Source of the DNA: Microcaldota archaeon | GTDB lineage: Archaea; Micrarchaeota; Micrarchaeia; Micrarchaeales; Micrarchaeaceae | Direction: 5' to 3' | DNA: 34,161 nucleotides | NCBI GenBank assembly: GCA_021791535.1 | Contig: JAJYWI010000024.1 | Coordinates: 2,416-36,576 of the forward strand | Shown here: in pieces, positions 1 to 6,947 of the stretch | Position numbering within the stretch: the stretch's first letter is position 1 | How the letters are laid out: every line of letters starts with the position of its first letter | Made by a program: the position numbers and the translations under genes | Notes under the pieces: generated by a model | Database searches by the model: none | Told to the model about the DNA's origin: nothing | What the model saw: only the letters and a program-made list of their open reading frames with translations

Positions 1-119
1 ATAGAGTATATCGCAAGCTGCTCCTTAGTCAGCTTGTTCTGGAGCATGCTCGCGGCTATCTTCTCCTGCCCGGATGTGACCTTAACGACAAAGAACACAG
101 TATCACATTTGGAATGCAT
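1..119 (-). CDS. spt5: Transcription elongation factor Spt5 (NusG-like), N-terminus, partial
   Basis: The complement of 119 to 1 reads M-H-S-K-C-D-T, then VFFVVKVTSGQEKIAASM, then a short helix ending near AIYS. The strand followed by T-x-GQEK and a helix is the start of the NGN domain of archaeal Spt5/NusG, which binds Spt4 and the RNA polymerase clamp and promotes processive elongation. The frame is open to the left edge, so only about 39 residues are visible. ATG at 119 is the only in-frame start near the conserved block. A TATA-like stretch on the minus strand at about 150-158 would give a leader of roughly 10 nt. The gene diverges from trm5. The family call rests on a short but distinctive segment. 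Confidence 0.8.
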   Translation of the reverse strand, partial: MHSKCDTVFFVVKVTSGQEKIAASMLQNKLTKEQLAIYS

Positions 120-222
120 TTTGCATAGCGACAGCTATGTTGCATTTCCAGATACTATACAACTACAAAAGATTATAAAGCTTCGCAGGCGACTAACTGC
201 AGTGGTGAAACTAAGGAGGGCG

Positions 223-993
223 ATGCCAGGCTATGACATCCTCGGCAACATAGCCATAGTCGACCTGGAAGGGACCGGCAGCACAAAAGGAAGCAGGATA
301 GCGAGCCGAATACTAAAGGAGCACAAAAACGTCAAGACAGTGCTAGCAAAGTCTGGCCCGGTAAGCGGCAGGTTCCGCATCAGGAAGCTCAGGTACCTGA
401 AAGGGAGACGCAGCTACACGGCGGATTACAGGGAGAATGGCTGCAGGTTCGTCTTCGATGTCAGGAAGTCTTTCTTCTCAGGCAGGCTCGCGTTCGAGCG
501 CAACCGCATAGCCTCTATGTCGAGAGGGAAGGAGCGCGTCATCGTGATGTTCGCAGGCGTGGGCCCGTTCGCGATAGAGATTGCGAAGCGCAATCCAGAG
601 GCGGAAGTGATCGCAATAGAGCTCAACAAGGAGGCATACGCCTCTATGTGCGGCAACATAATGCTAAACAAGGTGAAGAATGTCAGCGCAGTCCTCGGCG
701 ATGCCAGGCAGGTCGCAGAACGCTACAGGAATTTTGCAGACAGGGTAGTAATGCCGCTCCCTAAGGACAGCATAGAGTTCCTCAGCGAGGCTGTTGGCTG
801 CTGCAAGAGAAAGGCGACCATACACATATACATGATCGTCGGCAGGCGCGGCCCGGAAAAGGAGGCAGTGCCTGTGATAATGGACCACGCGAAGGCGAAT
901 GGCTATAGGGTGAGGGTGCTGGGCTGGAGGGTCGCAAGGAACTACTCACCTAAGGAAGTGGAGGTGGTCTTCGATGTCGCGGTGACGAAGTAG
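223..993 (+). CDS. trm5: tRNA (guanine-37-N1)-methyltransferase, Trm5 family
   Basis: 256-aa SAM-dependent methyltransferase of the Trm5 family, which methylates G37 next to the anticodon and prevents frameshifting. Visible landmarks: YDILGNIAIVDL at residues 4-15 (Trm5 D2 domain); FFSGRLAFERNRIA at 84-97, matching the family's YFSPRL-x-xER-x-RIA block; SAM motif FAGVGPFAIEIAK at 110-122; acidic IELN at 132-135; and DRVVMPLPKDSIEFL, the equivalent of the family's D-R-I-I-M-N-L-P catalytic segment, with the usual Asn changed. The frame is open back to 34, but that extension overlaps the spt5 start and promoter. I chose ATG 223 because AAGGAGG lies at 213-219 and a TATA box (173-180) would place the transcript start near 202. 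The short N-terminus means the D1 domain is absent. A wybutosine-type Trm5 relative (Taw22) cannot be excluded. Confidence 0.85.
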   Translation: MPGYDILGNIAIVDLEGTGSTKGSRIASRILKEHKNVKTVLAKSGPVSGRFRIRKLRYLKGRRSYTADYRENGCRFVFDVRKSFFSGRLAFERNRIASMSRGKERVIVMFAGVGPFAIEIAKRNPEAEVIAIELNKEAYASMCGNIMLNKVKNVSAVLGDARQVAERYRNFADRVVMPLPKDSIEFLSEAVGCCKRKATIHIYMIVGRRGPEKEAVPVIMDHAKANGYRVRVLGWRVARNYSPKEVEVVFDVAVTK

Positions 994-1150
994 CTCCAAA
1001 ACCATATATCTGGCAAGGAGGCGCTTATTGAGGCATGGTCCTCATTATGGAACGCAGCAAAGCCACCGGGCCGCGCCTTGACATAGTGGGTTCGCCGCAC
1101 CCCTACAACCAAGCATTAAGGGCCGTTCCGCAACTCCCTGTTTTTCGTCG

Positions 1151-1160
1151 TCTTTATAAA
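1151..1160 (+). promoter_or_regulatory. TATA box of the scpAB operon
   Basis: TCTTTATAAA is centred about 28 nt before the scpA ATG at 1185. This fits the usual archaeal TATA-to-start distance and implies an essentially leaderless transcript. The preceding stretch 994-1150 holds no gene I can support. Confidence 0.6.
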
Positions 1161-1184
1161 ACTTTTCGTGGCATATAATCTTGC

Positions 1185-1943
1185 ATGGCGACAGTTGAGG
1201 CGACTACCGCGGTAGCGTACCGCGAGCTGGACCTTCCAGAATTCGTGCAGAATGCCACATGGAGAGAGGTGCTCATAGACCTTGTCGCTACTAATAAGCT
1301 AGACCCCTGGGACATAGACCTCGTAAAGGTCGTGGATGGATACCTATCGGCGATAAAGAGGATGAAGCACCTGGAGCTGCGCATACCCGCCAACATAATA
1401 CTCGCAGCGTCCATACTGCTGCGAATGAAGAGCGATACAATATCGATATTCAGCATGGTCGAGGACGCGCCACAGCCGGACGGCGACAGCATGGCAGCAG
1501 AGCGGGTCAAGCCAGAGGTGGAGCAGCTTGTTCCGAGGGCGAGGATGCAGCCGCACAGGAAGGTGACGCTGGATGAGCTGCTGGATGCGCTCAACGAAGC
1601 AATGAAGGTAGAGGAGAAACGCATGGTGGAGCACGAGAGGGAGATCGTGCCGGTGAGCTTCGCAGTTGACAAGGTTGACATAGAGGACAAGATGAGGCAC
1701 GTCCACGATGCGATAAAGGCATCGCTAGACAAGGAGGGGCTCACCACATTCAGCGCGATAGCCAAGGGTTATACAAGCCCTGAGGGCGTGCTTCTCGACC
1801 TTTTCGTGCCAATACTGTTCCTTGCGCATGACGGCAAGATAGCGGTGATGCAGGAACGATTCTTCGGAGAGATACTAATAAAATTGCTAGATGGTGTGAA
1901 GATTGAGGGAAGAGCAAGGGCAAGAGCGAAGGGAGCAGCTTAA
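1185..1943 (+). CDS. scpA: Segregation and condensation protein A (kleisin ScpA)
   Basis: 252-aa kleisin subunit of the SMC condensin complex. It bridges the SMC head domains and recruits ScpB, and so acts in chromosome compaction and segregation. The N-terminal block contains LVATNKLDPWDIDLVKV (residues about 31-47) followed by IPANIILAASILLRMKSDTI at about 66-85, the conserved ScpA SMC-neck-binding segment. The C-terminal winged helix is seen as LLDLFVPILFLAHDGKIAVM and then ERFFGEILIKL. The middle (85-150) is variable and charged, as usual. ATG 1185 sits about 28 nt after a TATA box. The stop overlaps the start of scpB by about 40 nt, indicating translational coupling. No smc gene is in the window. 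Confidence 0.93.
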   Translation: MATVEATTAVAYRELDLPEFVQNATWREVLIDLVATNKLDPWDIDLVKVVDGYLSAIKRMKHLELRIPANIILAASILLRMKSDTISIFSMVEDAPQPDGDSMAAERVKPEVEQLVPRARMQPHRKVTLDELLDALNEAMKVEEKRMVEHEREIVPVSFAVDKVDIEDKMRHVHDAIKASLDKEGLTTFSAIAKGYTSPEGVLLDLFVPILFLAHDGKIAVMQERFFGEILIKLLDGVKIEGRARARAKGAA

Positions 1944-2385
1944 GCTCATAGAGGCTGCGCTCTTCGCATCTGGCAGGGCGATGGGCGCCGACGAGCTCGC
2001 CGGGATAACTGGCATAGCCTCGATAGGCTACGTCAGGAAGCTCGCGGAAGAGCTGATGGAGGAATACAGCGCCAGGGACAGCTCGATCCGCGTGGTCAAG
2101 ATAGGCGAGAGGTACCTGCTGAGCCTTACGGACGATTATGCCAGCAGGGTGAGCAGCGTGGCCGGGCGGCCAGACCTCTCTAAGGGAGCGCTGAGGATTC
2201 TCGCCTACGTGAGCAGGAACGAGCCGATAATGCAGAGCTCGCTTGTCAAGGCTTTCGGCAGCACGGTCTACGACTACATGAAGGAGCTGCACGACGGCGA
2301 CTTCGTCAGGACTACCAAGGAGGGACGGAGCAAGAAGGTGGAAACAACGCAGAAGTTCAGGGAGTATTTCAATTTCTCCAAGTAA
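1903..2385 (+). CDS. scpB: Segregation and condensation protein B (ScpB)
   Basis: 160-aa partner of ScpA. ScpB dimers bind the kleisin through tandem winged helices. The N-terminal signature EQLKLIEAALFASGRAM (residues 11-27) matches the family's opening helix, and LSKGALRILAYVSRNEPIMQ at about 92-111 begins the second winged helix. An apparent TTG at 1903 is used because the next ATG (1981) would remove the conserved first helix. GGTGTGA at 1893-1899 could serve as the ribosome-binding site. The reading overlaps the scpA 3' end in another frame. The protein is slightly shorter than bacterial ScpB (about 190 aa), as is common in archaea. Confidence 0.9.
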   Translation: MREEQGQERREQLKLIEAALFASGRAMGADELAGITGIASIGYVRKLAEELMEEYSARDSSIRVVKIGERYLLSLTDDYASRVSSVAGRPDLSKGALRILAYVSRNEPIMQSSLVKAFGSTVYDYMKELHDGDFVRTTKEGRSKKVETTQKFREYFNFSK

Positions 2386-2588
2386 ACAGGGGCACTGGGA
2401 TAGGACCATTACTGCTTGAAAAGCTTGATATATGGGCCAAAAGGCTCGGCATACCAGCGGCGTATGGGCGCATATCTACAAGCAATCCAGTTATGCCACA
2501 TATATGCCGTGATAAACTTGGATTTACCGCTGTAGATGGCGTATTCTTATGGCGCGAAGAAAAGTTTATTAAGAAGCAGGAAACCTAA
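2385..2588 (+). pseudogene. C-terminal remnant of a GNAT-family N-acetyltransferase
   Basis: Directly after scpB, frame 3 reads V-NRGTGIGPLLLEKLDIWAK, then RLGIPAAYGRISTSNPVMPH, then ICRDKLGFTAVDG, with TAA at 2586-2588. This matches motifs A and B of GNAT acetyltransferases: R-x-x-GIG for the acetyl-CoA pyrophosphate loop, the helix, a strand, SN-x-x-x, and KLGF. Only about 67 residues are recognisable. There is no start codon before the motif, and the frame upstream lies inside scpB and is not GNAT-like. The N-terminal half has therefore been lost, leaving a decayed gene. The fragment is in the -1 frame relative to scpB, so a frameshift fusion is formally possible but unlikely. Confidence 0.7.
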
Positions 2589-2600
2589 TGATAAATGCAT

Positions 2601-3146
2601 TTAATATCTAGGATGATCCTCTTCCGCACCGGCCTTTTTATTCATGTATAATGCACATACGAAGAGCAATGATGATGTCCTGTTGAGGAAAGCCAATAGC
2701 TCCGGGTTGATTTTTTGCCTCTTCGAAAGCATCGCCGCAGACCTTTCTGCTCTTCTGGCCACAGACCTTGCAAGGTGCAGGTAGGAGCCAGCTATGGACC
2801 CTCCCGGCAGAACAAACTTCTTTATGTCAGGGATTTTTGAGCTTAGATCATCTGCCTGCTCCTCAATCCATTCCACATCCATCTTCGTTATCCTCTTTGC
2901 CTTCTTGTTGATGGTGCTTGATGCTGCGTCAGCACCGGCCTTGAAAAGCTTGTCCTGGAGGGTTTTCATCATCCCGGCTATGCTGCTGTCAGTAGTGTTC
3001 ACTATCGCAATCCCTATAACGCTATTCAGCTCGTCTATGTCGCCAAGCAGATTGGCTAGCGCTGAGCCCTTCGATATGCGGCCGAAGCCCATCGTGTCGG
3101 TCTCGCCGCTATCCCCCCTGCCGGTGTAATAGCGCATCCTATCCAT
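2601..3146 (-). CDS. pduO: Cob(I)alamin adenosyltransferase, PduO type
   Basis: 181-aa ATP:cob(I)alamin (corrinoid) adenosyltransferase, which transfers the 5'-deoxyadenosyl group of ATP to cobalt to make coenzyme B12. The ATP loop is YTGRGDSGETD at residues 7-17. GRISKGS and GDIDELNSVIG follow at about 22-45. The substrate-side motif FVLPGGSIAGSYLHLARSVA is near 110-130, then RRAER, and NPELLAFLNRTSSLLFV near 147-163. These are all family hallmarks, and the length is typical. ATG 3146 is annotated. ATG at 3137, giving MRYYTGRGD, is equally attractive because the TATA box at 3167-3172 lies only about 23 nt from 3146. The promoter is shared with the divergent tRNA-Val. No B12-dependent enzyme is visible nearby. 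Confidence 0.9.
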   Translation of the reverse strand: MDRMRYYTGRGDSGETDTMGFGRISKGSALANLLGDIDELNSVIGIAIVNTTDSSIAGMMKTLQDKLFKAGADAASSTINKKAKRITKMDVEWIEEQADDLSSKIPDIKKFVLPGGSIAGSYLHLARSVARRAERSAAMLSKRQKINPELLAFLNRTSSLLFVCALYMNKKAGAEEDHPRY

Positions 3147-3164
3147 ATTTATTTGCTAAGCAAG

Positions 3165-3173
3165 GATTATAAG
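3165..3173. promoter_or_regulatory. Shared bidirectional TATA box (tRNA-Val / pduO)
   Basis: The palindromic core TTATAA (3167-3172) is centred 30 nt before the tRNA-Val 5' end and 23-32 nt before the two candidate pduO starts on the other strand. No other TATA-like element lies in this 53-bp intergenic gap. Confidence 0.55.
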
Positions 3174-3199
3174 CTGTTTGAAGAATGTTAACTGTAACT

Positions 3200-3271
3200 G
3201 GGCCCATGGTCGAATGGTAAGACGTTACCTTCACAAGGTAAAGACCGGGAGTTCGATTCTCCCTGGGCCCA
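3200..3271 (+). tRNA. tRNA-Val (CAC anticodon)
   Basis: A full cloverleaf can be drawn by eye. The acceptor stem GGGCCCA pairs perfectly with TGGGCCC (3264-3270), with discriminator A3271 followed by CC. The D arm begins TGGTCGAATGGTAAGAC. The anticodon stem is TTACC/GGTAA with loop TTCACAA, giving anticodon CAC, which reads GTG codons. The T arm is GGGAG-TTCGATT-CTCCC. There is no intron. A TATA element lies 30 nt upstream. The gene marks the left border of an AT-rich accessory stretch, but I found no second copy of its 3' end that would act as an attachment site. Confidence 0.95.
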
Positions 3272-3330
3272 CCTGCGCTGTGCCAAGAGCCTCACTGCAG
3301 CGTGGATGGGCCAACACTATTTACTCCTTC

Positions 3331-3735
3331 TTAGAGGAATAAGTGAACCCTACCTCTTAAAAGGATAAGGAATATGCAAACTATGAAGACTACCCAAAAT
3401 ATATATAGATTATTGAAGATGGCAGCTACCACTATGCTTAGGAAGAATGCACCAAAAAACATCAAAATTGAATGGAAGGTCTTACTATGCTTCTTTTGAA
3501 TCAGCTCTTGATACTCTTTCTCGGTTTTGACTCTTGCTTTCTTTAGAGTTTCATTCTTAACTTTATTGGCTTCTTTGGGATGTCGGCTATAATAGTATTT
3601 CTTAACGAAGGAATCAAAAAATGTGAAAACAACCACGCCCACTATCCCACCTACCAACCAACCAGTAAATAATGCTATCAGAATCCATATGCTTCCAAGT
3701 ATTAGCAATCGATACTGCCAGAGTTTCATAAGCAT
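3331..3735 (-). CDS. Hypothetical small membrane protein with four predicted TM segments
   Basis: 134 aa, not recognised. Two hydrophobic hairpins, at residues about 9-23 plus 26-42 and about 88-104 plus 107-125, flank a charged central helix containing SRHPKEANKVKNETLKKARV and EKEYQEL. The likely topology is four TM segments with a cytosolic basic middle. The gene is clearly more AT-rich than the core genes, which suggests acquisition. Two ATGs (3735 and 3729) compete. GATAAAAGG on the minus strand near 3760-3770 could be its TATA box. It stands alone between tRNA-Val and a non-coding stretch. Confidence 0.6.
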   Translation of the reverse strand: MLMKLWQYRLLILGSIWILIALFTGWLVGGIVGVVVFTFFDSFVKKYYYSRHPKEANKVKNETLKKARVKTEKEYQELIQKKHSKTFHSILMFFGAFFLSIVVAAIFNNLYIFWVVFIVCIFLILLRGRVHLFL

Positions 3736-4135
3736 CCCGGTTAGACTGTTTCGAAAACCTTTTATCTATTACTAAGTAGTCTGCTAATAAATTCGCTCAG
3801 TTGCTAATTTATCTGCTCGAAAACAATGAGTTATTAGCAAAGCTCTCTTGTGGCAAAGGTATAAATATTTATCATACTATAAATACATATACTTTAGTAA
3901 ATAAATAGGTAGTTTAATGGGGATCAAGGCCATGCTGACGGCAATACATTCCGTTCCGCATAGAGTGAGGGTGCCATCTCCTGACATGGCCAGCCTCTTT
4001 ACGCCAGATGATGGCATGCAAATTCGCATGAGAGATACGACCCTTGGTACGCCGCTTGGCACATAGATGGCAATGCATGCAGCAATACGGCAAAATAGCC
4101 TGCCACTACTAGCACATGGATAAGCAAGCGGCGGC
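3736..4135. other. AT-rich intergenic stretch with TGCTAAT repeats and a doubtful 49-codon ORF
   Basis: No confident gene. The motif TGCTAAT occurs at 3782-3788 and 3802-3808, and inverted at 3833-3839; the outer arms TGCTAATAA/TTATTAGCA form a 9-bp inverted repeat. Two TATA-like elements follow (about 3861-3867 and 3876-3884). A + strand reading from ATG 3917 to TAG 4066 would encode 49 aa (MGIKAMLTAIHSV start) and could use them, but it matches nothing I know. The 4070-4135 part is just the 3' flank of the glycosyltransferase gene. Confidence 0.35.
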
Positions 4136-4867
4136 CTAATCCTTCCTGAAACGGCCCTCGAATAGCTCTGAGAGCAGGTATGATGCCTCTCTCCACCTGT
4201 CCCTGAGTATGCTTGCCAGGACCCTCGACGCATATACCGTTTTGGACTTCGCCAGTTTCGACACAGTGCCTATCCTCGGCGCATACAATACTGGCACGTT
4301 CCTCAATCTGAACCCCCTCTTCGCCAGTTCCATCTCGAAGAAAAGGGTCCCGCTGTAGTACGGCCTTACATTTCTTATAGACTCGAAAGCCTCCCGGCTC
4401 ATCGCGAACGACCCGCTGAACACATCCTTCATGCGCTGCAGGAAGAGCACGTCGAAGCCGACCGCGAAGAGGAAGTTGCCTAGCTTGAGGTAGGGGCCCA
4501 TAGCCTCGAAGGAGCAGCCTGACCTGTCTCCTGATGCAAAGTCAGCCTTCCCGCTTTTAACAGCATCGACCACTCTCTTGAGGTCGCGCACCGCGTATGT
4601 GCCGTCAGGGTCGAGGGATGCGAGCACCTTCGTCCCCTTCGCAATGGAGAAACCCTCCATTATCGCGTATTCGTACCCCTTTGATTTCTGAATCCTGACC
4701 GTCGCTCCGGTACCTCTGAACAATTTCCTGTAGTGTGTGTCGCTTTTGTCCACTATTATTAGCTCGATCCCTTTGCCAAATACCTTGAATATTTCTTTTG
4801 CTATCTCCGGGGCGCGCTCCTCCTTGATTGTGGGGGCGATTATGCTGATTTCGGCCATAACACGCAT
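4136..4867 (-). CDS. Family 2 glycosyltransferase (dolichyl-phosphate mannosyltransferase-like)
   Basis: 243-aa GT-A fold glycosyltransferase, probably acting at the membrane on a polyprenyl-phosphate acceptor for surface glycosylation. The N-terminal strand EISIIAPTIKEERAPEIAKE (about 6-25) is the nucleotide-sugar start. IELIIVDKSDTHYRK follows, and VLASLDPDGTYAVRDLKRVV (about 81-100) holds the D-x-D-like metal site. DFASGDRSG at about 109-117 corresponds to the family's F-V-x-GSR. The C-terminal part has a conserved-looking GSFAMSREAFESI and FFEMELAKRGFRLRNVPV, but no long TM anchor. Base composition matches the core genome rather than the AT-rich neighbours. ATG 4858 (MAEIS) is an alternative start; TATA-like sites fit either. 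Confidence 0.8.
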   Translation of the reverse strand: MRVMAEISIIAPTIKEERAPEIAKEIFKVFGKGIELIIVDKSDTHYRKLFRGTGATVRIQKSKGYEYAIMEGFSIAKGTKVLASLDPDGTYAVRDLKRVVDAVKSGKADFASGDRSGCSFEAMGPYLKLGNFLFAVGFDVLFLQRMKDVFSGSFAMSREAFESIRNVRPYYSGTLFFEMELAKRGFRLRNVPVLYAPRIGTVSKLAKSKTVYASRVLASILRDRWREASYLLSELFEGRFRKD

Positions 4868-5019
4868 TTTATGTCTACATAAATACTTATTAAATACGTA
4901 TAAAGTGAGGCATGAGCAGTTTCCCCGCGCAAGCGTGATTTCGTCATGTGGCCAAATAACGGCTTTGTAGAAATAATCTAATCTTGTCGCTTTATTAATC
5001 TTTTTGTCGTTTTAATGTT

Positions 5020-5526
5020 ATGGCAGGGCTACTTAGGGAGTTCAAGCTCAACGATAAAAGGGACGCCATAGTTTGGATATATCAAGGCATAAAGGGCGAT
5101 AACAAAGCCCTCGACATTAAGGTAAAATACTGGGATAACCTTTGCAAGACGAGAGCAGGAAGGACACCGAAACACATAGACTGGGTTATTGATATATTGC
5201 TAAAGAAGGAGCATAATAGAGAGCTAACGCTTGAATTCGTAAAGTATTTACTTACCACCTATGACAAGATAACTGCGTTTAAAAGCGAAGAGGAGCGCAA
5301 AGGCGACCTGTTGTATACACGGAAGGACGAACTGGCAAAGTTCGGGTCGCTAAACCAATATGGTCAGTTCTCGGTAGAGTTTCTTGGCTGCGTTATGGAG
5401 CTACTGAGCAGAGAGGAAAAGACGAGCTCAATCAAAGCGCATATGTTCAGGGATGTAATCGAAGCCCTGCTTACCTCAAACGACATATTTGCAATAACCA
5501 ACACAGCCACTTTTAGGGGAAGATAG
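5020..5526 (+). CDS. Hypothetical protein convergent with the Dam methylase
   Basis: 168 aa, not recognised. It is soluble, mostly helical and charged, with blocks such as LREFKLNDKRDAIVWIYQGI, KVKYWDNLCKTRAGRTP and EFLGCVMELLSREEKTSSIK. I see no nuclease signature (no clear PD-D/ExK, HNH or GIY-YIG) and no membrane segment. CTTTATTAA (4990-4998) is 26 nt before the ATG, so the message is probably leaderless. The stop codon abuts that of the methylase (TAG then TTA). The position beside a Dam-type methylase makes a restriction or modification-linked role possible, but that is inference from position only. Confidence 0.6.
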   Translation: MAGLLREFKLNDKRDAIVWIYQGIKGDNKALDIKVKYWDNLCKTRAGRTPKHIDWVIDILLKKEHNRELTLEFVKYLLTTYDKITAFKSEEERKGDLLYTRKDELAKFGSLNQYGQFSVEFLGCVMELLSREEKTSSIKAHMFRDVIEALLTSNDIFAITNTATFRGR

Positions 5527-6375
5527 TTAATAATTTGTAATAACAAGTTCGTTAATTTCACCCCGCTTTTCCGCTATGCAATTTATCATTCTTGTTGCCT
5601 TAACTTTTATTGTGTGCTCTTTGTAATTCTCATATAGCTTCTCTATATAGGGTGTGTCGCTGTTAGAGAGCATAACATTACATTTTTTCTTGTCTAAATC
5701 AGCGAATACACCACGCAATTTTTCTTGTTCTTTATCCAAGAAGGAATCGTTAGTATAAGAAGTGAAGCTCGATGTAGTAGTTAATGGATAATACGGAGGA
5801 TCGAAATAAACAAAGTCCCCCTTTCCTGCGTCTTTTACTGCGTCATAAAATTGTGTGGGTTTTGGATTTATTTTGGCATTTTGCAACAATTTGGATGCTT
5901 CTTTTAAATCTTCATCTGCACAAATTGCGGGGTTCTTATAGTTCCCTATTGGAACATTAAACTTTCCCCGGGCGTTTACTCTGTATAAGCCATTAAAACA
6001 AGTTTTGTTTAGGTAAATAAACCTTGCTGCCCTATCTATTGGGGGGAGGGCCCTCGGATCTAAATCATCTCTAACTCTATAGTATTCCTTTTCGTTGTGT
6101 CTACTTTTGTAACCTCTCAATTCTATTATCAATTGATCCACGTGGTCTCTTACTATGATATAGCAGTTAATCAGTTCTTCATTTATGTCCGAAAGGTAAA
6201 CCTCCTTTGGACGCCTATATTTCAAGATATAAAGTGCAACAGCTCCGCCCCCAACAAAGGGGTCGAAGTATCTATCTATCTTCTTTGGGAAAAGCGGCTC
6301 AAACTGTTTAAGCAATTGCTTCTTGCCTCCAGCCCATTTTACTATAGTCGGAATATTATACATCATACTATTCAC
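5527..6375 (-). CDS. dam: Dam-type DNA adenine-N6 methyltransferase (D12 class)
   Basis: 282-aa alpha-class adenine-N6 methylase. KWAGGKKQLL (13-22) is motif X for SAM. FDPFVGGGAVALYIL (37-51) is motif I. VYLSDINEELINCY follows. YLNKTCFNGLYRVNARGKFN (121-140) is the Dam/DpnM target-recognition and core block. DFVYFDPPYYPL (187-198) carries the catalytic DPPY. The end has MINCIAEKRGEINELVITNY. Relatives mostly methylate GATC, so that site is the likely target, but specificity cannot be read from sequence alone. The start is GTG 6375, which overlaps the stop of the upstream SWIM gene as GTGA, so the two are translationally coupled and share a promoter. ATG 6366 is an alternative start. AT-rich composition suggests horizontal acquisition. 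Confidence 0.93.
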   Translation of the reverse strand: MNSMMYNIPTIVKWAGGKKQLLKQFEPLFPKKIDRYFDPFVGGGAVALYILKYRRPKEVYLSDINEELINCYIIVRDHVDQLIIELRGYKSRHNEKEYYRVRDDLDPRALPPIDRAARFIYLNKTCFNGLYRVNARGKFNVPIGNYKNPAICADEDLKEASKLLQNAKINPKPTQFYDAVKDAGKGDFVYFDPPYYPLTTTSSFTSYTNDSFLDKEQEKLRGVFADLDKKKCNVMLSNSDTPYIEKLYENYKEHTIKVKATRMINCIAEKRGEINELVITNY

Positions 6376-6668
6376 GCAACAAAAGTGCTTAAAGCATACG
6401 CTAACTTTTTTGTAATCTTGGTTTCGCTACCGTTGGTCTCCTTTGTTATAGTTATCTTGACTGCGAAGATATGTTTGCATTTTATCCCTCTTTCAAGGAA
6501 GTCTGGGCAGTTACATTCCTGCCTATTGAGATATAATACAACCTCGTACCTTTTATTTGTTGTCCGGGAAGGCACAATCCACTTATGACCTTGCATTATC
6601 ACTTTTCCCGATTGGACTATCTGAAGACCTTTCTGTTTTCGTATCTGTAATTGTTCTTGAATCTGCAT
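6372..6668 (-). CDS. SWIM zinc-finger protein
   Basis: 98-aa protein with a SWIM finger CNCPDFLERGIKCKHIFAV (CxCx(n)CxH), a zinc-binding module found in DNA-associated proteins and in the N-termini of some transposases. Upstream is KGLQIVQSGKVIMQGHKWIV, a short beta-rich lead-in seen in front of such fingers. No transposase catalytic domain follows; the frame stops and the methylase starts, so this is a stand-alone finger or a truncated transposase N-terminus. ATG 6668 is chosen over an upstream GTG (6701) because it has GGTG a few bases before it and a TATA-like element at 6704-6718. The promoter contains two or three TTAGGTGCCTAA palindromes and faces a divergent AbrB-type regulator. Confidence 0.75.
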   Translation of the reverse strand: MQIQEQLQIRKQKGLQIVQSGKVIMQGHKWIVPSRTTNKRYEVVLYLNRQECNCPDFLERGIKCKHIFAVKITITKETNGSETKITKKLAYALSTFVA

Positions 6669-6693
6669 AAATACACCAATTCTTATAATAGTA

Positions 6694-6762
6694 TTAGGCA
6701 CCTAATAATATATATACCTTTAGGTGCCTAATAGATACTTTTATAAAGGTTTAGGTGCCTAA
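6694..6762. promoter_or_regulatory. Three palindromic operators TTAGGTGCCTAA between divergent promoters
   Basis: The 12-bp near-palindrome TTAGG(TG/CA)CCTAA occurs three times, at 6694-6705 (complement orientation), 6720-6731 and 6751-6762. The first lies between the SWIM-dam TATA box (about 6704-6718, minus strand) and its likely transcript start. The third lies between the TATA box TTTTATAAA (about 6738-6747) and the ATG of the AbrB-type gene at 6771. The second lies upstream of both. This placement predicts repression of both transcripts by one dimeric DNA-binding protein, most simply the adjacent AbrB-family product. Confidence 0.75.
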
Positions 6763-6770
6763 AACTTAGT

Positions 6771-6947
6771 ATGAAGTTACAACAACGTTTTTCTCGTAAA
6801 ATAGGGAAAATAGAATATGTAAAATGGATTATAACCATACCGCCGAAAATAGTCGAAACTTTAGGCTGGCACAAAGACCAAGAATTGGAATACAAGACAA
6901 ACGGCGAGAAGTTAGTAATATCCCCAATTAAGAAGCAGGGAAAATAA
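6771..6947 (+). CDS. AbrB/MazE/SpoVT-type DNA-binding regulator
   Basis: 58-aa protein. The core reads YVKWIITIPPKIVETLGWHK, then DQELEYKTNGEKLVISPIK, which is the swapped-hairpin AbrB/MazE DNA-binding fold (compare the family's V-T-I-P-x-x-I-x-x-x-L-G-L, G-D-E-L-E-V, G-x-L-V-I-x-P). Such proteins bind palindromes as dimers and act as autoregulators or antitoxins. TTTTATAAA about 28 nt before ATG 6771 suggests a leaderless message with one operator copy between the TATA box and the start. Its stop abuts the stop of the convergent 312-aa gene (TAATTA). It probably represses itself and the SWIM-dam operon. Confidence 0.8.
   Translation: MKLQQRFSRKIGKIEYVKWIITIPPKIVETLGWHKDQELEYKTNGEKLVISPIKKQGK

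Noticed and set aside
34-222. Open extension of the trm5 frame to an upstream ATG
   Set aside because: It overlaps the spt5 start and the promoter, has no family similarity, and a strong AAGGAGG precedes ATG 223.
1035-1178. 47-codon + strand ORF before scpA with AAGGAGG upstream
   Set aside because: It runs through the scpA TATA box, resembles no known protein and lacks its own convincing promoter.
3999-4233. Minus-strand ORFs overlapping the 3' end of the glycosyltransferase
   Set aside because: They overlap a well-supported gene in other frames and show no recognisable domain.
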